This document shows positions 1 through 8,682 of a stretch of 17,157 nucleotides of DNA, piece by piece. A program made the position numbers and the translations under genes. Source of the stretch: JAYSRU01 sp043720875 (GTDB lineage Bacteria > Bacteroidota > Bacteroidia > Flavobacteriales_D > Crocinitomicaceae). The first letter of the stretch is position 1, and the number at the start of each line of letters is the position of its first letter. The stretch lies in contig JAYSRU010000065.1 of the NCBI GenBank assembly GCA_043720875.1, forward strand, positions 1 to 17,157, in the 5' to 3' direction. Under the pieces are notes generated by a model. The model made no database searches and had not been told where the DNA came from. It saw nothing but the letters and a program-made list of their open reading frames with translations.

Positions 1-1085
1 GCAATAACCATATTTGAATCTCCCTTCAAAACAACTCTACCATTCAAATCCAAAATTATCCAAGTTGCGTTGACCGGAAAATTACTGATCTCAAAATAAG
101 TTGAAGAAGGATTTGGAAAAACTTGAATATCTTCCATGATTGAATTAGATAGCGCCCCGATTGTACAAGACAAGGGAGTCGCTTGTAAGAATGTGGTTCT
201 ATTACTCAAACTTAACGAATCCTGAAACGAAGGTGCATTAGAGCAAATATCTTTTAGATAATAACCCAACCATAAATTCACATGGTCGCTTGTGACATCT
301 TGCTGTTCCAACTTTGTTATGGTTGGAGACGGAGAACACGTTGCCTCACCGAAAGCACAGGTAAAACTATTATTCGCAAAATAACAATGACTTCCTCCGG
401 TAATGTATAGGTGTGTTTTAAAGCTTGCCGTTAATGCAGAATAAATCAAATCTTGATGACTTATCGGTGGGGCAACACAATCATTAGATCCAGAGATAAT
501 TAGGTTAGGGATTGTGATGCTTGCGGAAGTTGTTACGCATGACGGATTTGTAACCGCAGCCCCATATGTAACAATGGTCTCAATGATAGCGCCGTTGTAG
601 GTTGGATTCAAATAAGCACATCCACCTCCCATTGAATGACCCATCAAGGCAGTTTTAGTAGCTAATTTACCATTAAAAATTGAGGAAACATTAGTGTTCA
701 AAAGTTGCATTTTTGATGCAACAAGTGCCAAATCTTTACCAAACTCAAGATGAGTTGGACTTATCCCGCTTTCTGTTCTCGGAAAAACAACCACGTAGCC
801 TTCTGCGACAAGACTAGTCCACACATTATCATAAGCATCCCAAGTCATTGAGAAACCGTGTCCGAAAACAATGACAGGCAAATTAGTCCCTACAACCGGA
901 ACATCATTGGCCGTTGTAGCTGCAGGATAATAAATTTCTGATTGTATTTGCCGACCAGCTCCACCACCAGAACCAAAACCTCCAGTTCTTAAATCATCAT
1001 TGAATGTAACGGTTGTATGTCCTACTTGGCTTAGTGCGTTAGCAACAAACGCAGAAAACAATATTGTTTTGTACAATTTCTTCAT
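1..1085 (-). CDS. Secreted alpha/beta hydrolase with type A T9SS sorting tail (C-terminus cut by window edge)
   Basis: The frame is open from ATG at 1083-1085 to the left edge, giving 361 residues without a stop. Residues 1-20 form a signal peptide (KKLY start, hydrophobic core, cleavage near ALSQ). The body has an alpha/beta-hydrolase layout: an oxyanion-type HGF at 76-78, the nucleophile elbow GHSMGGG at 149-155 with Ser151, a likely catalytic acid Asp202 in SGSND, and His233 in GGSH. GHSMGGG followed by an Asp and a late SH resembles chlorophyllase, cutinase and dienelactone-hydrolase relatives, so an esterase or lipase-like role outside the cell is inferred; the substrate is unknown. From about residue 318 a Por-secretion tail begins (VFPNPSS, then ILDLNGRVV), the type A signal for T9SS export. 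Perhaps 20-30 residues are missing. The gene follows a terminator and so has its own promoter. Hydrolase and T9SS tail are firm; specificity is open. Confidence 0.88.
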   Translation of the reverse strand, partial: MKKLYKTILFSAFVANALSQVGHTTVTFNDDLRTGGFGSGGGAGRQIQSEIYYPAATTANDVPVVGTNLPVIVFGHGFSMTWDAYDNVWTSLVAEGYVVVFPRTESGISPTHLEFGKDLALVASKMQLLNTNVSSIFNGKLATKTALMGHSMGGGCAYLNPTYNGAIIETIVTYGAAVTNPSCVTTSASITIPNLIISGSNDCVAPPISHQDLIYSALTASFKTHLYITGGSHCYFANNSFTCAFGEATCSPSPTITKLEQQDVTSDHVNLWLGYYLKDICSNAPSFQDSLSLSNRTTFLQATPLSCTIGALSNSIMEDIQVFPNPSSTYFEISNFPVNATWIILDLNGRVVLKGDSNMVI

Positions 1086-1107
1086 ATTAAGAAAGTTATT
1101 TTTTATG

Positions 1108-1115
1108 CAAGGATA
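1108..1115 (-). promoter_or_regulatory. Possible -7 element for the secreted hydrolase gene
   Basis: On the minus strand this reads TATCCTTG, one mismatch from the Bacteroidota -7 consensus TAnnTTTG, and lies 22 bases before the hydrolase ATG. No good -33 TTTG is found at the usual spacing of about 19 bases. A promoter is expected here because the upstream gene ends in a terminator. Confidence 0.3.
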
Positions 1116-1194
1116 ATAAATAGTAGGATGCAATGTTACCAATTGTTATAAATAAAACACATTTACTGTAAATTTAACAAATTATTTCATCTAT

Positions 1195-1225
1195 AAAAAA
1201 ACCCAAGTAGAACTTGGGTTTTTTT
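1195..1225 (-). terminator. Rho-independent terminator of the giant surface-protein gene
   Basis: A perfect inverted repeat has core arms AACCCAAG (1200-1207) and CTTGGGTT (1213-1220) around the 5-base loop TAGAA. It is flanked by an A run on one side and a T run on the other, so it can act in both directions. It lies 17 bases past the stop of the 2240-aa gene and would end that operon before the hydrolase gene. Confidence 0.85.
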
Positions 1226-1241
1226 ATGTTTTAACTAATAG

Positions 1242-4200
1242 TTATCTGAGCACATTCACGTGTCCTGTTTTTAGAATACGCTTTCCATTCATTGCTTTAA
1301 ACTCTATACGCCAAATATAGGTTCCATCTTGAACGATATCAACATTTCCAACACCATACGAGCCTCTCCATCCAACAGTAGTGTCATGTGTTTCAAAAAT
1401 TGTTTCTCCCCATCGATCAAAAATAAACATCTCATAATCCTGTGGATCAAAACCAGAAGTAAAAATAGGCATGAATCCTTCATTAAATTTATCATCATCC
1501 GGAGTAAATGTATTTGGCACATAAAAGATCACCTCTTCTGTAATTGTGATCATTTGCGAAATCGTATCTGTACAACCATAGTTTGTACTTACTATGAGTG
1601 TTGCCAAATAAGAACCTGCTCCTGCATTTGGATAAACATGTGTAGGATTTGTTTGATTACTTTGCGTATCATCACCAAACGTCCAAGAACTCATATCCGC
1701 ACCAATTGAATTATTGTCAAATTCAACTTCAGTGAAAATATTAGTCATTGTATTTGGACTCGCGGTAAACAAAGCCAATGGATAAGCCTCTACACAAACC
1801 ATATCGGTTGCAGTAAAGGTTGATGTACATCCGTTTGCACTTTCTGCAATCATTACGATATCGTAACAACCAGGTGCTGTAAACGTATGTGTTTGGTCAC
1901 CATTACCTGATACTGTAGTTCCATCATTAAATATCCAAGTTGTTGTGGTAGCACCAGTAGTTGTGTTTGTAAACGTCACTGTTACTGGTGTACAACCAAT
2001 TACATTATCCGGAGTGAATGCAATAGCTGGAGCATTTTCTACTGTTACTGTTACTACATCTGTATCAATACATCCATTAACATCCGTTCCTGTAACTGTA
2101 TACGAATTTGTTCCAGCAGGTGTGAAGGCAACGCCATCCGTAACAGCATTCGTCCAAACATACATGCTGGCTCCACTTCCTGTTAATAAAGCGGTTGTAC
2201 CGTTACAAACTATTAAATCATTTCCGGCATTTACAACAGGTAATACATTGACGGTTACCAAAACTTGATCCGTATCAACACAGCCATTTACATCTGTTCC
2301 CGTTACCGTATAGGTATTTGTTGCAATTGGACTTAATGCTATTGCGTTTAACACCCCATTGTTCCAGACATATGTATTTCCGTTACTTCCTGTAAGTGTT
2401 ACCGATTCGCCAATACAAATAACCTGGTCTAAACCTGCATTAATAATTGGCAATGCGTTAACCAAAATGTTTACCGTATCAGTATCAACACAACCATTAG
2501 CATTTGTCCCAGTGACAACATAGTTCAATGCACCAACAGCAGGTGTAAATGCACTCGCGTTAATCACTCCATTGTTCCATAAATAATTAGCTCCAACACC
2601 TGCTCCAGAACCCGTTAAGGTTGCAGTTTGACCGCTACAAATTATTTGATCCAACCCAGCATTTACAATTGGCATTGGGTTAACTATGATTTGAACCATA
2701 TCCGTATCAATACATCCATTAACGTCTGTTCCAGTTACCGTGTAATTTATTGTTCCAACAATAGGGTTAAAAATCACACCATCTAAAACACCATTAGTCC
2801 AAACGTAACTTACTGCTCCTGCTCCTGAAAGTGAAGTCGTGAATACATCACATATTTGTTGATCTAAACCAGCGTTTACTATTGGTAATGGATTAACTGT
2901 TACAATTACTTGGTCTGTATTTACACAACCGTTAACATCTGTTCCTGTAACCGTATATGTATTCGTTGCTATAGGAGTGAAAGCAACATTATTTGTTACA
3001 CCATTGTTCCAAACATACGTACCTGCTCCAGCACCTGCTCCAACAAGAGTGGTAGCCGATGTTGCGCAAATTGCATAATCCGCAACAGCCGTAATAATTG
3101 GTAAAGGATTAATTAAGACAACAACTTGATCCGTATTAACACATCCATTTGCATCCGTACCCGTAAGTGTATAAGTAACTGAACCAACAGCCGGCACAAA
3201 AGATACTCCATTTACTACAGCATTATTCCAAGCATAGGTTAAGGCATTAGTTCCTGTTAATGTAATATTGGATCCGATACAAGCCGTTTGATCAGCGCCT
3301 GCATTTACGTTAGGTAAAGGGTTAACAGTTAATGTTACGATTGAAACACTATCACAACCCGTTACAGAACCTCCAATAAACGTTTGAGAATAAACTCCCG
3401 CAACCGTTTGAGGTACTCCGTGAATTGTTGCTGCTATTCCTTGACAAACCGTGACATTTGAGTTAGCAGTAGTTATTGAGGTTTGAGTAACAATAAATGC
3501 TGGCGAAGTTCCAGAGCATCCAAAAGCATTTTGAACCGTAACTGTAATTGGATTATTCGCCGTTGTTACATTGGTTGTAGATGTAAGCGCAGGAGTACTC
3601 CAAGAATATGTAGTAAAAGGTATACTTGTGCTTAAGGTTGAAGAACTACCTACACAATAAGAAACTGCTCCATTAATGATCGGAGCTGGATTTGGATTTA
3701 CGGTTACGTTAACTACATCTGTATTTTGACAACCTGTTAGGTTAGTACCTGTTACCGTATAAACGACTGTTCCAACAGCTGGCGTAAATGCAACGTTGTT
3801 AACCACACCATTTGACCAGACATAACCATTATTAGCACCAGCACCAGCTAATGTTACAGCTGTACCTGAGCAAACCGTTTGATCTAATCCAGCATTCACA
3901 AGTGGTAATGGATTCACTGTAACTGTAACTATGTCCGTAGACACACATCCAGAAGCACTTGTTCCGGTAGCCGTATAATTCAACGTAGCTGCAGGTGTAA
4001 ATGATACCGCATTAGAAATTCCATTGTTCCATACTATTGTTGGTGCGCCAACTGCAGTTAATGTGGCTGAAACTCCAGCACAAACAGTTTGATCTATCCC
4101 TGCATTAATTACAGGTAAAGGATTAACCGTTACCGTTACAATATCTGTTGATGAACAACCTAAAGTTGTACCAGTGACAGTATAGTTAATAGCTCCAACA

Positions 4201-7200
4201 ACTTGCGTAAACGCCAGAGCATTAGTAATCCCACCTGTCCATACGTAACTTGTTGCGCCTGTACCAGTAAGTGTAGTTGCTACACCTTGACAAACCGTTT
4301 GATCTGGGCCTGCACCAACTATAGGTAAAGGATTAACAAATACAGTCATTTGATCTGTTCCTGTACATCCATTGGCATCAGCACCATTCACAGTATATAT
4401 AGTAGTTACTGCAGGAGTGACAGAAAAGTTATTCCCAGCTCCTAAACCATTATTCCAAGTATAACTTACACCACCGGAAGCAGTTAAGGTTGTTGATATT
4501 CCCGCACAAACAGTTACGTCTGGTCCAGCATTTATTGGCGCATTGGCCAAAACTGAAACAGCAACTAAATCTGTCGAAGAACATCCTAAGGTAGTACCAG
4601 TTACGGTGTAGTTACCAGAACCAGGTGGAACAAAAGCTACGCCATTGGTAACACCACCAGTCCAAGTATATGTTGTTGCACCAGATCCAGAAAGCGTAAT
4701 ACTTCCAGCAATACATACTGAAACATCAGGACCAGCACTTACGACAGGTATTGCGTTAACTGTAATCACTACAATATCGGTATTTGTACAAGCAGGTATT
4801 GTTGCAGAAGATCCAGTTACGGTAAAATTATGAACTCCAACTGGTGGGTTAAAAGCTACTCCATTAGTTACAGCCATTGGGCCTGCCCAAACATAAGTTG
4901 ATGCACCACTTCCAGATAAGGTAACTGCAGCTCCAACACAAATTGTTTGGTCAGCTCCAGCCCCAACAACAGGCAACGGATTAACGGTTACAGCAACAAT
5001 GTCAGTTCCAACACATCCGTTAATACTTGTTCCAGTCGCAGTATAATTGGTTGTTCCAATCGGGGGCACAAATGAAACTCCGTTTGTAACTCCACCTGTC
5101 CAAGTATAAGTGCTAGCTCCAGCACCTGACAATGTAACGCTTGAACCAATACAAACTGTTTGATCAGTTCCCGCATTTACAATTGGTAAGGCATAAACAG
5201 TTAAAGCAAAAGTAGTACTTCCTTGACATGTAGGTCCAGGAGTTGTGTAAGTAATTGTATACGCTCCAACTGTTGAAGCTGCCAGGTTAATTAAACCTGA
5301 TGCAGCATTAATAGATAATCCAGCTGGTGCACTTGTGAAAGTACCTCCTGCAAGACCTGTAATTGTTGGTGATGGATTTGCAGCATTTCTACAATAACCA
5401 GGAAGTGGATATGTAAATGCAGGATTTTGAAGTCCTGTAAATGTACCTGTCACGGTAATAGGACAGCCATTTGCATCTGTAATGTTGTATGACCAAACTT
5501 GGCCATTCGTTAATCCATTTATAACAATAGCACCTCCGTTCAAACATGTCGTATTAGCAAACGATGCCGTGGCAGGTAGTAAACTTGACGCTATAAAGTT
5601 ACCTCCATAAAACTGAGGATTTCCACCAGTAAACGTAACTGTTGCAGTACCCAAAGCACAATTCTGAGTAATAACGGGAACAATAGGATTAAGAAATTGA
5701 ACTGTTGTCATTTGATCTAATGCCAAATCATAACAATCTTGATGATACGTTAACCCGGATACTGTACCTAAAGTCATCGGAACAATGTAAAACGTGTTAT
5801 TATTCATTGCTCCCCAACCTGCAAACAATGGAGTTGCAAGTCCGTTCGTATTAATGAGGGTAATATCTTCGGTTGTTAAAAACCCTTCATAACAAGGATC
5901 ATTTGGAGGTTGTATACCAACTCCTCCGGGAAGTGGTGGACAAGAATATAGGAAATAGACTACATTTGGATCATTTCCAGGAGCTATTGGAGGAATCACG
6001 TCATTATCGTTACTGTTTACTGTTACACTACCCGTTTGACAAATTCGCATCACATTTAAACCTGGTCCGGCTTGTGAAGAAGTAACAGTACCCGCTTCAT
6101 CCGCTGGGTCTGCCGCTGCATAGGTAAAGTTAATTTGCGAATTACAAGCAGGTAAGGCTGTAAATGACGCTGTAAAGAAGCAGGCTAATCCATTGGCGTC
6201 AGTTCCTGTCAACGTATAATTATAGGGTGAAGTAAATGGTGCAGAAGCAACTACAACTGAATTTCCTTGACAATCCACAACGGTTAATTGACCAGTTGCA
6301 GGTGCAGAAGTAAATGTAATTGTTCCAGTAGTTGTCCATTGATTACCACAATTTGGTAAAGTTGAATTCGCTGTAAAATTCGTTATTAAACAAGAAGGGC
6401 AACCTACAGAACCAAGTGGTAATACATTAAAACAAATTACTGTATCTTTTATACATCCAAAATTGTCAGTTGCTCTATAAGTAAAACATTGTATCCCTGT
6501 AGTTGTAGGGGTAACCGTAATTGTGTTACCTGCGGTTGAGGTAATTGCTGGATTTGCTAACCAACCTTGTGAGGCAATGGTAGGCGTAAATGTTGTAACT
6601 CCAACTGGAGGTACGGTAAAGTTAATATCCCAGTTAAAAATATACCCGTTATCCGCACCTAAGTGATCGGTCACAATAATTGTCCAGGCGCCATTCAACG
6701 GACAACCGATCAAACCAGCAAAGGAAGCTGCAGGCATATAATTTCCTGCATTTATAGAATTCGCAGCTGGAGAACCCGTTAAATTTGTTGCTCCGTTATA
6801 TAGTAGCGTTGGAGACGAGGGCGTAAAACAATATTGGGCTCCTACTCCAGGACCAACAGCTGGATCATCCAACGGACTTCCTAGATAAATACCTGCACCA
6901 GTTCCATAATTATGAAGACTAATCGTTTGACCATTTGGACATTGTATAGCAATATCTAAATCCCCCAAATATGAATGCTCTAGGGTTGCGCAAATGTTTG
7001 AAATATTTGAAGCGGCGGTCATAGTTTGTCCTGCAGCAAAACAATTCACTGCTATTGGAGAAGAGTATGAAGCTCCAGCACCATCTGGCAAAAATATTAC
7101 CACTGGAGTTGAAGGTGTACAATTTAAACTTATTGTTTGCGGAGTTGCAACCCCTGAAAGTGTATTAGTTTGGCCTAAGCAAATTGTAGGTGAGGTAACA

Positions 7201-7964
7201 AAAGAGCCTGTCATTATTGACGCGGCGGCGACTTCTACAGTTATTTGAGGTATTATTGTATTTGTACAACCTTGCACATCGACAGTGTTTACACGAACGA
7301 TATATATTCCAGGTGCTGCATACGTCACAGATGGGGAGATACCTGTTCCCGTTGCACCATTTCCAAAGTTCCAATTAAATGTAGTAGTAGCATTAGATTG
7401 CGTATACCCCGTATTATTTATTGGGTAAGTTGTGCTTCCTGCATTAAAAGTAACTGAAGCACCTAAACAAACTTTCACAATCCCGGCAACAGCTGCAGGA
7501 ACGGTTGTAAATGCAGGAACAGTTGTTTGACAATCTGGTAAACAAGCTATAGTTGCAGACCAACCTGGCATTGTTGAAGGAAACAAAAAATTTCCATCTG
7601 AAGTGAAAACGAAAGTTATGCAACCCGTTGGATTTGCGGCGCTTGCTTGAATAAGCCCAGGCCCTATAGCACCTGTATAGGTCCCAAGTGTAGGTGCTGC
7701 CGTACTGTTTCCATCATAAATGGTCATAAAATCATATGAATTCTCAAGCGAAAAACTTGTAAAATTAAATTGAATTCTAGAACCTGGTGTTGAAGGACAA
7801 AATGTTTTTGTGAAATTTTGATTGTATCCATAATTACTTCCTGCACCACCAGAATCGTAAAAAGTACCTGAACAAGTACTCACAGCAGTATTGCTCATAT
7901 TATATGATTGAGCAAGAAAAGTAGAACTAAATAAAAGGGCAATTATTGAGTATAAATATCTCAT
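1242..7964 (-). CDS. Giant modular cell-surface protein with type B T9SS (CHU_C) sorting domain
   Basis: 2240 residues. Signal peptide 1-19 (cleavage after FLAQ). Visible modules: a CUB-like domain 31-141; a PKD-like domain about 155-246 (FNWNFGNG); a region like the proprotein-convertase P domain about 280-450 (H330..GDLDIAI, then GAWTIIVTD and W445); an unassigned stretch about 520-850; a Bacteroidota Ig-like module about 851-929; thirteen tandem Ig-like repeats 930-1981; PKD-like domains 1982-2064 and 2065-2144 (WTFGDD); and a CHU_C gliding-motility-associated C-terminal domain 2145-2240 (YVPNTFTPDDDKFNE, FDRWGE, DGTYIWRIEFK, GHVNVLR). CHU_C is the type B signal for T9SS export. The modules suggest adhesion or matrix binding at the surface; no catalytic domain is recognised. 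It follows the 134-aa gene by 28 bases and is probably co-transcribed. Whether it serves gliding, biofilm or prey/particle binding cannot be told. Confidence 0.93.
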   Translation of the reverse strand: MRYLYSIIALLFSSTFLAQSYNMSNTAVSTCSGTFYDSGGAGSNYGYNQNFTKTFCPSTPGSRIQFNFTSFSLENSYDFMTIYDGNSTAAPTLGTYTGAIGPGLIQASAANPTGCITFVFTSDGNFLFPSTMPGWSATIACLPDCQTTVPAFTTVPAAVAGIVKVCLGASVTFNAGSTTYPINNTGYTQSNATTTFNWNFGNGATGTGISPSVTYAAPGIYIVRVNTVDVQGCTNTIIPQITVEVAAASIMTGSFVTSPTICLGQTNTLSGVATPQTISLNCTPSTPVVIFLPDGAGASYSSPIAVNCFAAGQTMTAASNISNICATLEHSYLGDLDIAIQCPNGQTISLHNYGTGAGIYLGSPLDDPAVGPGVGAQYCFTPSSPTLLYNGATNLTGSPAANSINAGNYMPAASFAGLIGCPLNGAWTIIVTDHLGADNGYIFNWDINFTVPPVGVTTFTPTIASQGWLANPAITSTAGNTITVTPTTTGIQCFTYRATDNFGCIKDTVICFNVLPLGSVGCPSCLITNFTANSTLPNCGNQWTTTGTITFTSAPATGQLTVVDCQGNSVVVASAPFTSPYNYTLTGTDANGLACFFTASFTALPACNSQINFTYAAADPADEAGTVTSSQAGPGLNVMRICQTGSVTVNSNDNDVIPPIAPGNDPNVVYFLYSCPPLPGGVGIQPPNDPCYEGFLTTEDITLINTNGLATPLFAGWGAMNNNTFYIVPMTLGTVSGLTYHQDCYDLALDQMTTVQFLNPIVPVITQNCALGTATVTFTGGNPQFYGGNFIASSLLPATASFANTTCLNGGAIVINGLTNGQVWSYNITDANGCPITVTGTFTGLQNPAFTYPLPGYCRNAANPSPTITGLAGGTFTSAPAGLSINAASGLINLAASTVGAYTITYTTPGPTCQGSTTFALTVYALPIVNAGTDQTVCIGSSVTLSGAGASTYTWTGGVTNGVSFVPPIGTTNYTATGTSINGCVGTDIVAVTVNPLPVVGAGADQTICVGAAVTLSGSGASTYVWAGPMAVTNGVAFNPPVGVHNFTVTGSSATIPACTNTDIVVITVNAIPVVSAGPDVSVCIAGSITLSGSGATTYTWTGGVTNGVAFVPPGSGNYTVTGTTLGCSSTDLVAVSVLANAPINAGPDVTVCAGISTTLTASGGVSYTWNNGLGAGNNFSVTPAVTTIYTVNGADANGCTGTDQMTVFVNPLPIVGAGPDQTVCQGVATTLTGTGATSYVWTGGITNALAFTQVVGAINYTVTGTTLGCSSTDIVTVTVNPLPVINAGIDQTVCAGVSATLTAVGAPTIVWNNGISNAVSFTPAATLNYTATGTSASGCVSTDIVTVTVNPLPLVNAGLDQTVCSGTAVTLAGAGANNGYVWSNGVVNNVAFTPAVGTVVYTVTGTNLTGCQNTDVVNVTVNPNPAPIINGAVSYCVGSSSTLSTSIPFTTYSWSTPALTSTTNVTTANNPITVTVQNAFGCSGTSPAFIVTQTSITTANSNVTVCQGIAATIHGVPQTVAGVYSQTFIGGSVTGCDSVSIVTLTVNPLPNVNAGADQTACIGSNITLTGTNALTYAWNNAVVNGVSFVPAVGSVTYTLTGTDANGCVNTDQVVVLINPLPIITAVADYAICATSATTLVGAGAGAGTYVWNNGVTNNVAFTPIATNTYTVTGTDVNGCVNTDQVIVTVNPLPIVNAGLDQQICDVFTTSLSGAGAVSYVWTNGVLDGVIFNPIVGTINYTVTGTDVNGCIDTDMVQIIVNPMPIVNAGLDQIICSGQTATLTGSGAGVGANYLWNNGVINASAFTPAVGALNYVVTGTNANGCVDTDTVNILVNALPIINAGLDQVICIGESVTLTGSNGNTYVWNNGVLNAIALSPIATNTYTVTGTDVNGCVDTDQVLVTVNVLPVVNAGNDLIVCNGTTALLTGSGASMYVWTNAVTDGVAFTPAGTNSYTVTGTDVNGCIDTDVVTVTVENAPAIAFTPDNVIGCTPVTVTFTNTTTGATTTTWIFNDGTTVSGNGDQTHTFTAPGCYDIVMIAESANGCTSTFTATDMVCVEAYPLALFTASPNTMTNIFTEVEFDNNSIGADMSSWTFGDDTQSNQTNPTHVYPNAGAGSYLATLIVSTNYGCTDTISQMITITEEVIFYVPNTFTPDDDKFNEGFMPIFTSGFDPQDYEMFIFDRWGETIFETHDTTVGWRGSYGVGNVDIVQDGTYIWRIEFKAMNGKRILKTGHVNVLR
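2022..5177 (-). repeat. Array of 13 tandem Ig-like protein repeats (69-75 residues each) with a divergent spacer
   Basis: Within the giant protein, residues 930-1981. Each unit opens with (N/G/S)AG.DQTVC, continues through TLTGSGA..Y.W.NGV.N...FTP and TYTVTGT..NGC..TD, and closes with a strand VTVNPLP. By residue the units start at 930, 1001, 1076, 1145, 1217, 1287, 1357, then after a divergent 124-residue stretch at 1554, 1625, 1697, 1768, 1842 and 1912. All thirteen keep two cysteines (unit position 9 and about 53-59), suggesting one disulfide per domain. Compared stretches of units 3/5 and 9/12 share protein motifs but differ at many synonymous sites, so these are old duplications under protein-level selection, not recent copies. 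Confidence 0.92.
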
Positions 7965-7992
7965 AATGTTAATGTAATAGCGTAAATTAATT

Positions 7993-8397
7993 TTAATAAA
8001 ATTCTTTTTGTGGTGTAATCATTAGTACTTGATTCGTACCTGCTAATCTATAATACATGTAATCTGACCCCGCAGAAAAACCATATTTAAGCGCGTTAAA
8101 GCTCGTTTGATTCATATATTCTTGCAAAAAAGCTAGAATTGAAACTTTTTCTGCAGCCTGAGAACGCAAAGGAATTGAGTCTAACAGTGGAAATTCCAAA
8201 AATTTATCTTCCGTTGCTGTCAACAATACCATCCCCTTTTCAACCATTCCAACATGGTATTTATAGCGACCAGGATTGTTAGTCTTCATCTCCAACAATG
8301 CCGTTTCGCCATAAATGTTACTAATTTTTTGATCTGTGGTTTGAGCGAAACTGTTAGATACCGCGAGAACCAATACTAAACGTACAAGTATTTTCAT
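7993..8397 (-). CDS. Small secreted protein of unknown function
   Basis: 134 residues, not recognised. Residues 1-19 form a clear signal peptide (KILVR start, LVLVLAV core, cleavage after SFAQ). The mature 115 residues have no cysteine and no transmembrane segment. They include a Gly-Arg-Tyr-Lys-Tyr segment near residue 43, a probable beta hairpin (VGMVEKGMVLLTA), a helical middle (QAAEKVSILAFLQEYM) and a tyrosine-rich stretch (SDYMYYRLAG). The ATG at 8395-8397 shares one base with the stop of the 71-aa gene (TAATG), which implies translational coupling. The giant T9SS gene starts 28 bases downstream. No T9SS tail or lipobox is present, so a periplasmic location is inferred. The shared operon suggests it assists or partners the giant protein, but no function can be assigned. 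Confidence 0.8.
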   Translation of the reverse strand: MKILVRLVLVLAVSNSFAQTTDQKISNIYGETALLEMKTNNPGRYKYHVGMVEKGMVLLTATEDKFLEFPLLDSIPLRSQAAEKVSILAFLQEYMNQTSFNALKYGFSAGSDYMYYRLAGTNQVLMITPQKEFY

Positions 8398-8612
8398 TAT
8401 TTAGATTTTTTTGTAGGAACTTTCAAAGCCGGACCAGCTTGAATATTTGTTGCTTTACCACTATTACCATCACTGTATTTTTTACCCGCTGAAGGTTGCG
8501 GTTTTACAGTAGATTTATGTTTAAATTCTTGTTGTTTATTGGCATTAACTTTATCCTGCGCCAAAGCGCAAACAGGAAATAAAATTAACAGCAGTGTAGT
8601 TATTTTTGACAT
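8397..8612 (-). CDS. Short basic secreted protein of unknown function
   Basis: 71 residues, not recognised. An N-terminal signal peptide (MSKITTLLLILFPVCALAQ) is followed by about 52 mature residues that are highly basic and rich in Lys, Gln, Ser, Gly and Pro, ending in KVPTKKSK. The composition suggests a disordered periplasmic or surface peptide. The only cysteine lies in the signal peptide, in FPVCALAQ; the residue after it is Ala and the preceding residues are a poor lipobox, so a lipoprotein is possible but less likely than signal peptidase I cleavage. The stop overlaps the next start by one base (TAATG). It is first in an apparent operon with the 134-aa protein and the giant surface protein. 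The signal peptide and coupling argue for a real gene despite its length. Confidence 0.68.
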   Translation of the reverse strand: MSKITTLLLILFPVCALAQDKVNANKQQEFKHKSTVKPQPSAGKKYSDGNSGKATNIQAGPALKVPTKKSK

Positions 8613-8682
8613 GTCTATATAGTTTTGCTCAATACGGACGACAATATAGTAATTTGGTTGCCAAAAAATGTGCTTTAATCGT

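Noticed and set aside
1945..2268. Plus-strand ORF of about 107 codons, and similar ones at 1329, 2910, 4645, 5873 and 6994, antisense to the giant gene
   Set aside because: They are low-complexity mirrors of the repeat codons, with no recognisable product and no promoter. The sense strand has clear domain structure throughout.
2022..5177. Regularly spaced repeats that might suggest a CRISPR array
   Set aside because: The period is about 210-225 bases, the units diverge in sequence, and all lie in one open reading frame as protein repeats.
8613..8682. Promoter for the small secreted-protein operon (TATATTG near the middle of the gap)
   Set aside because: It lacks one T of the TAnnTTTG box and has no TTTG at the right spacing, so it is too weak to list.
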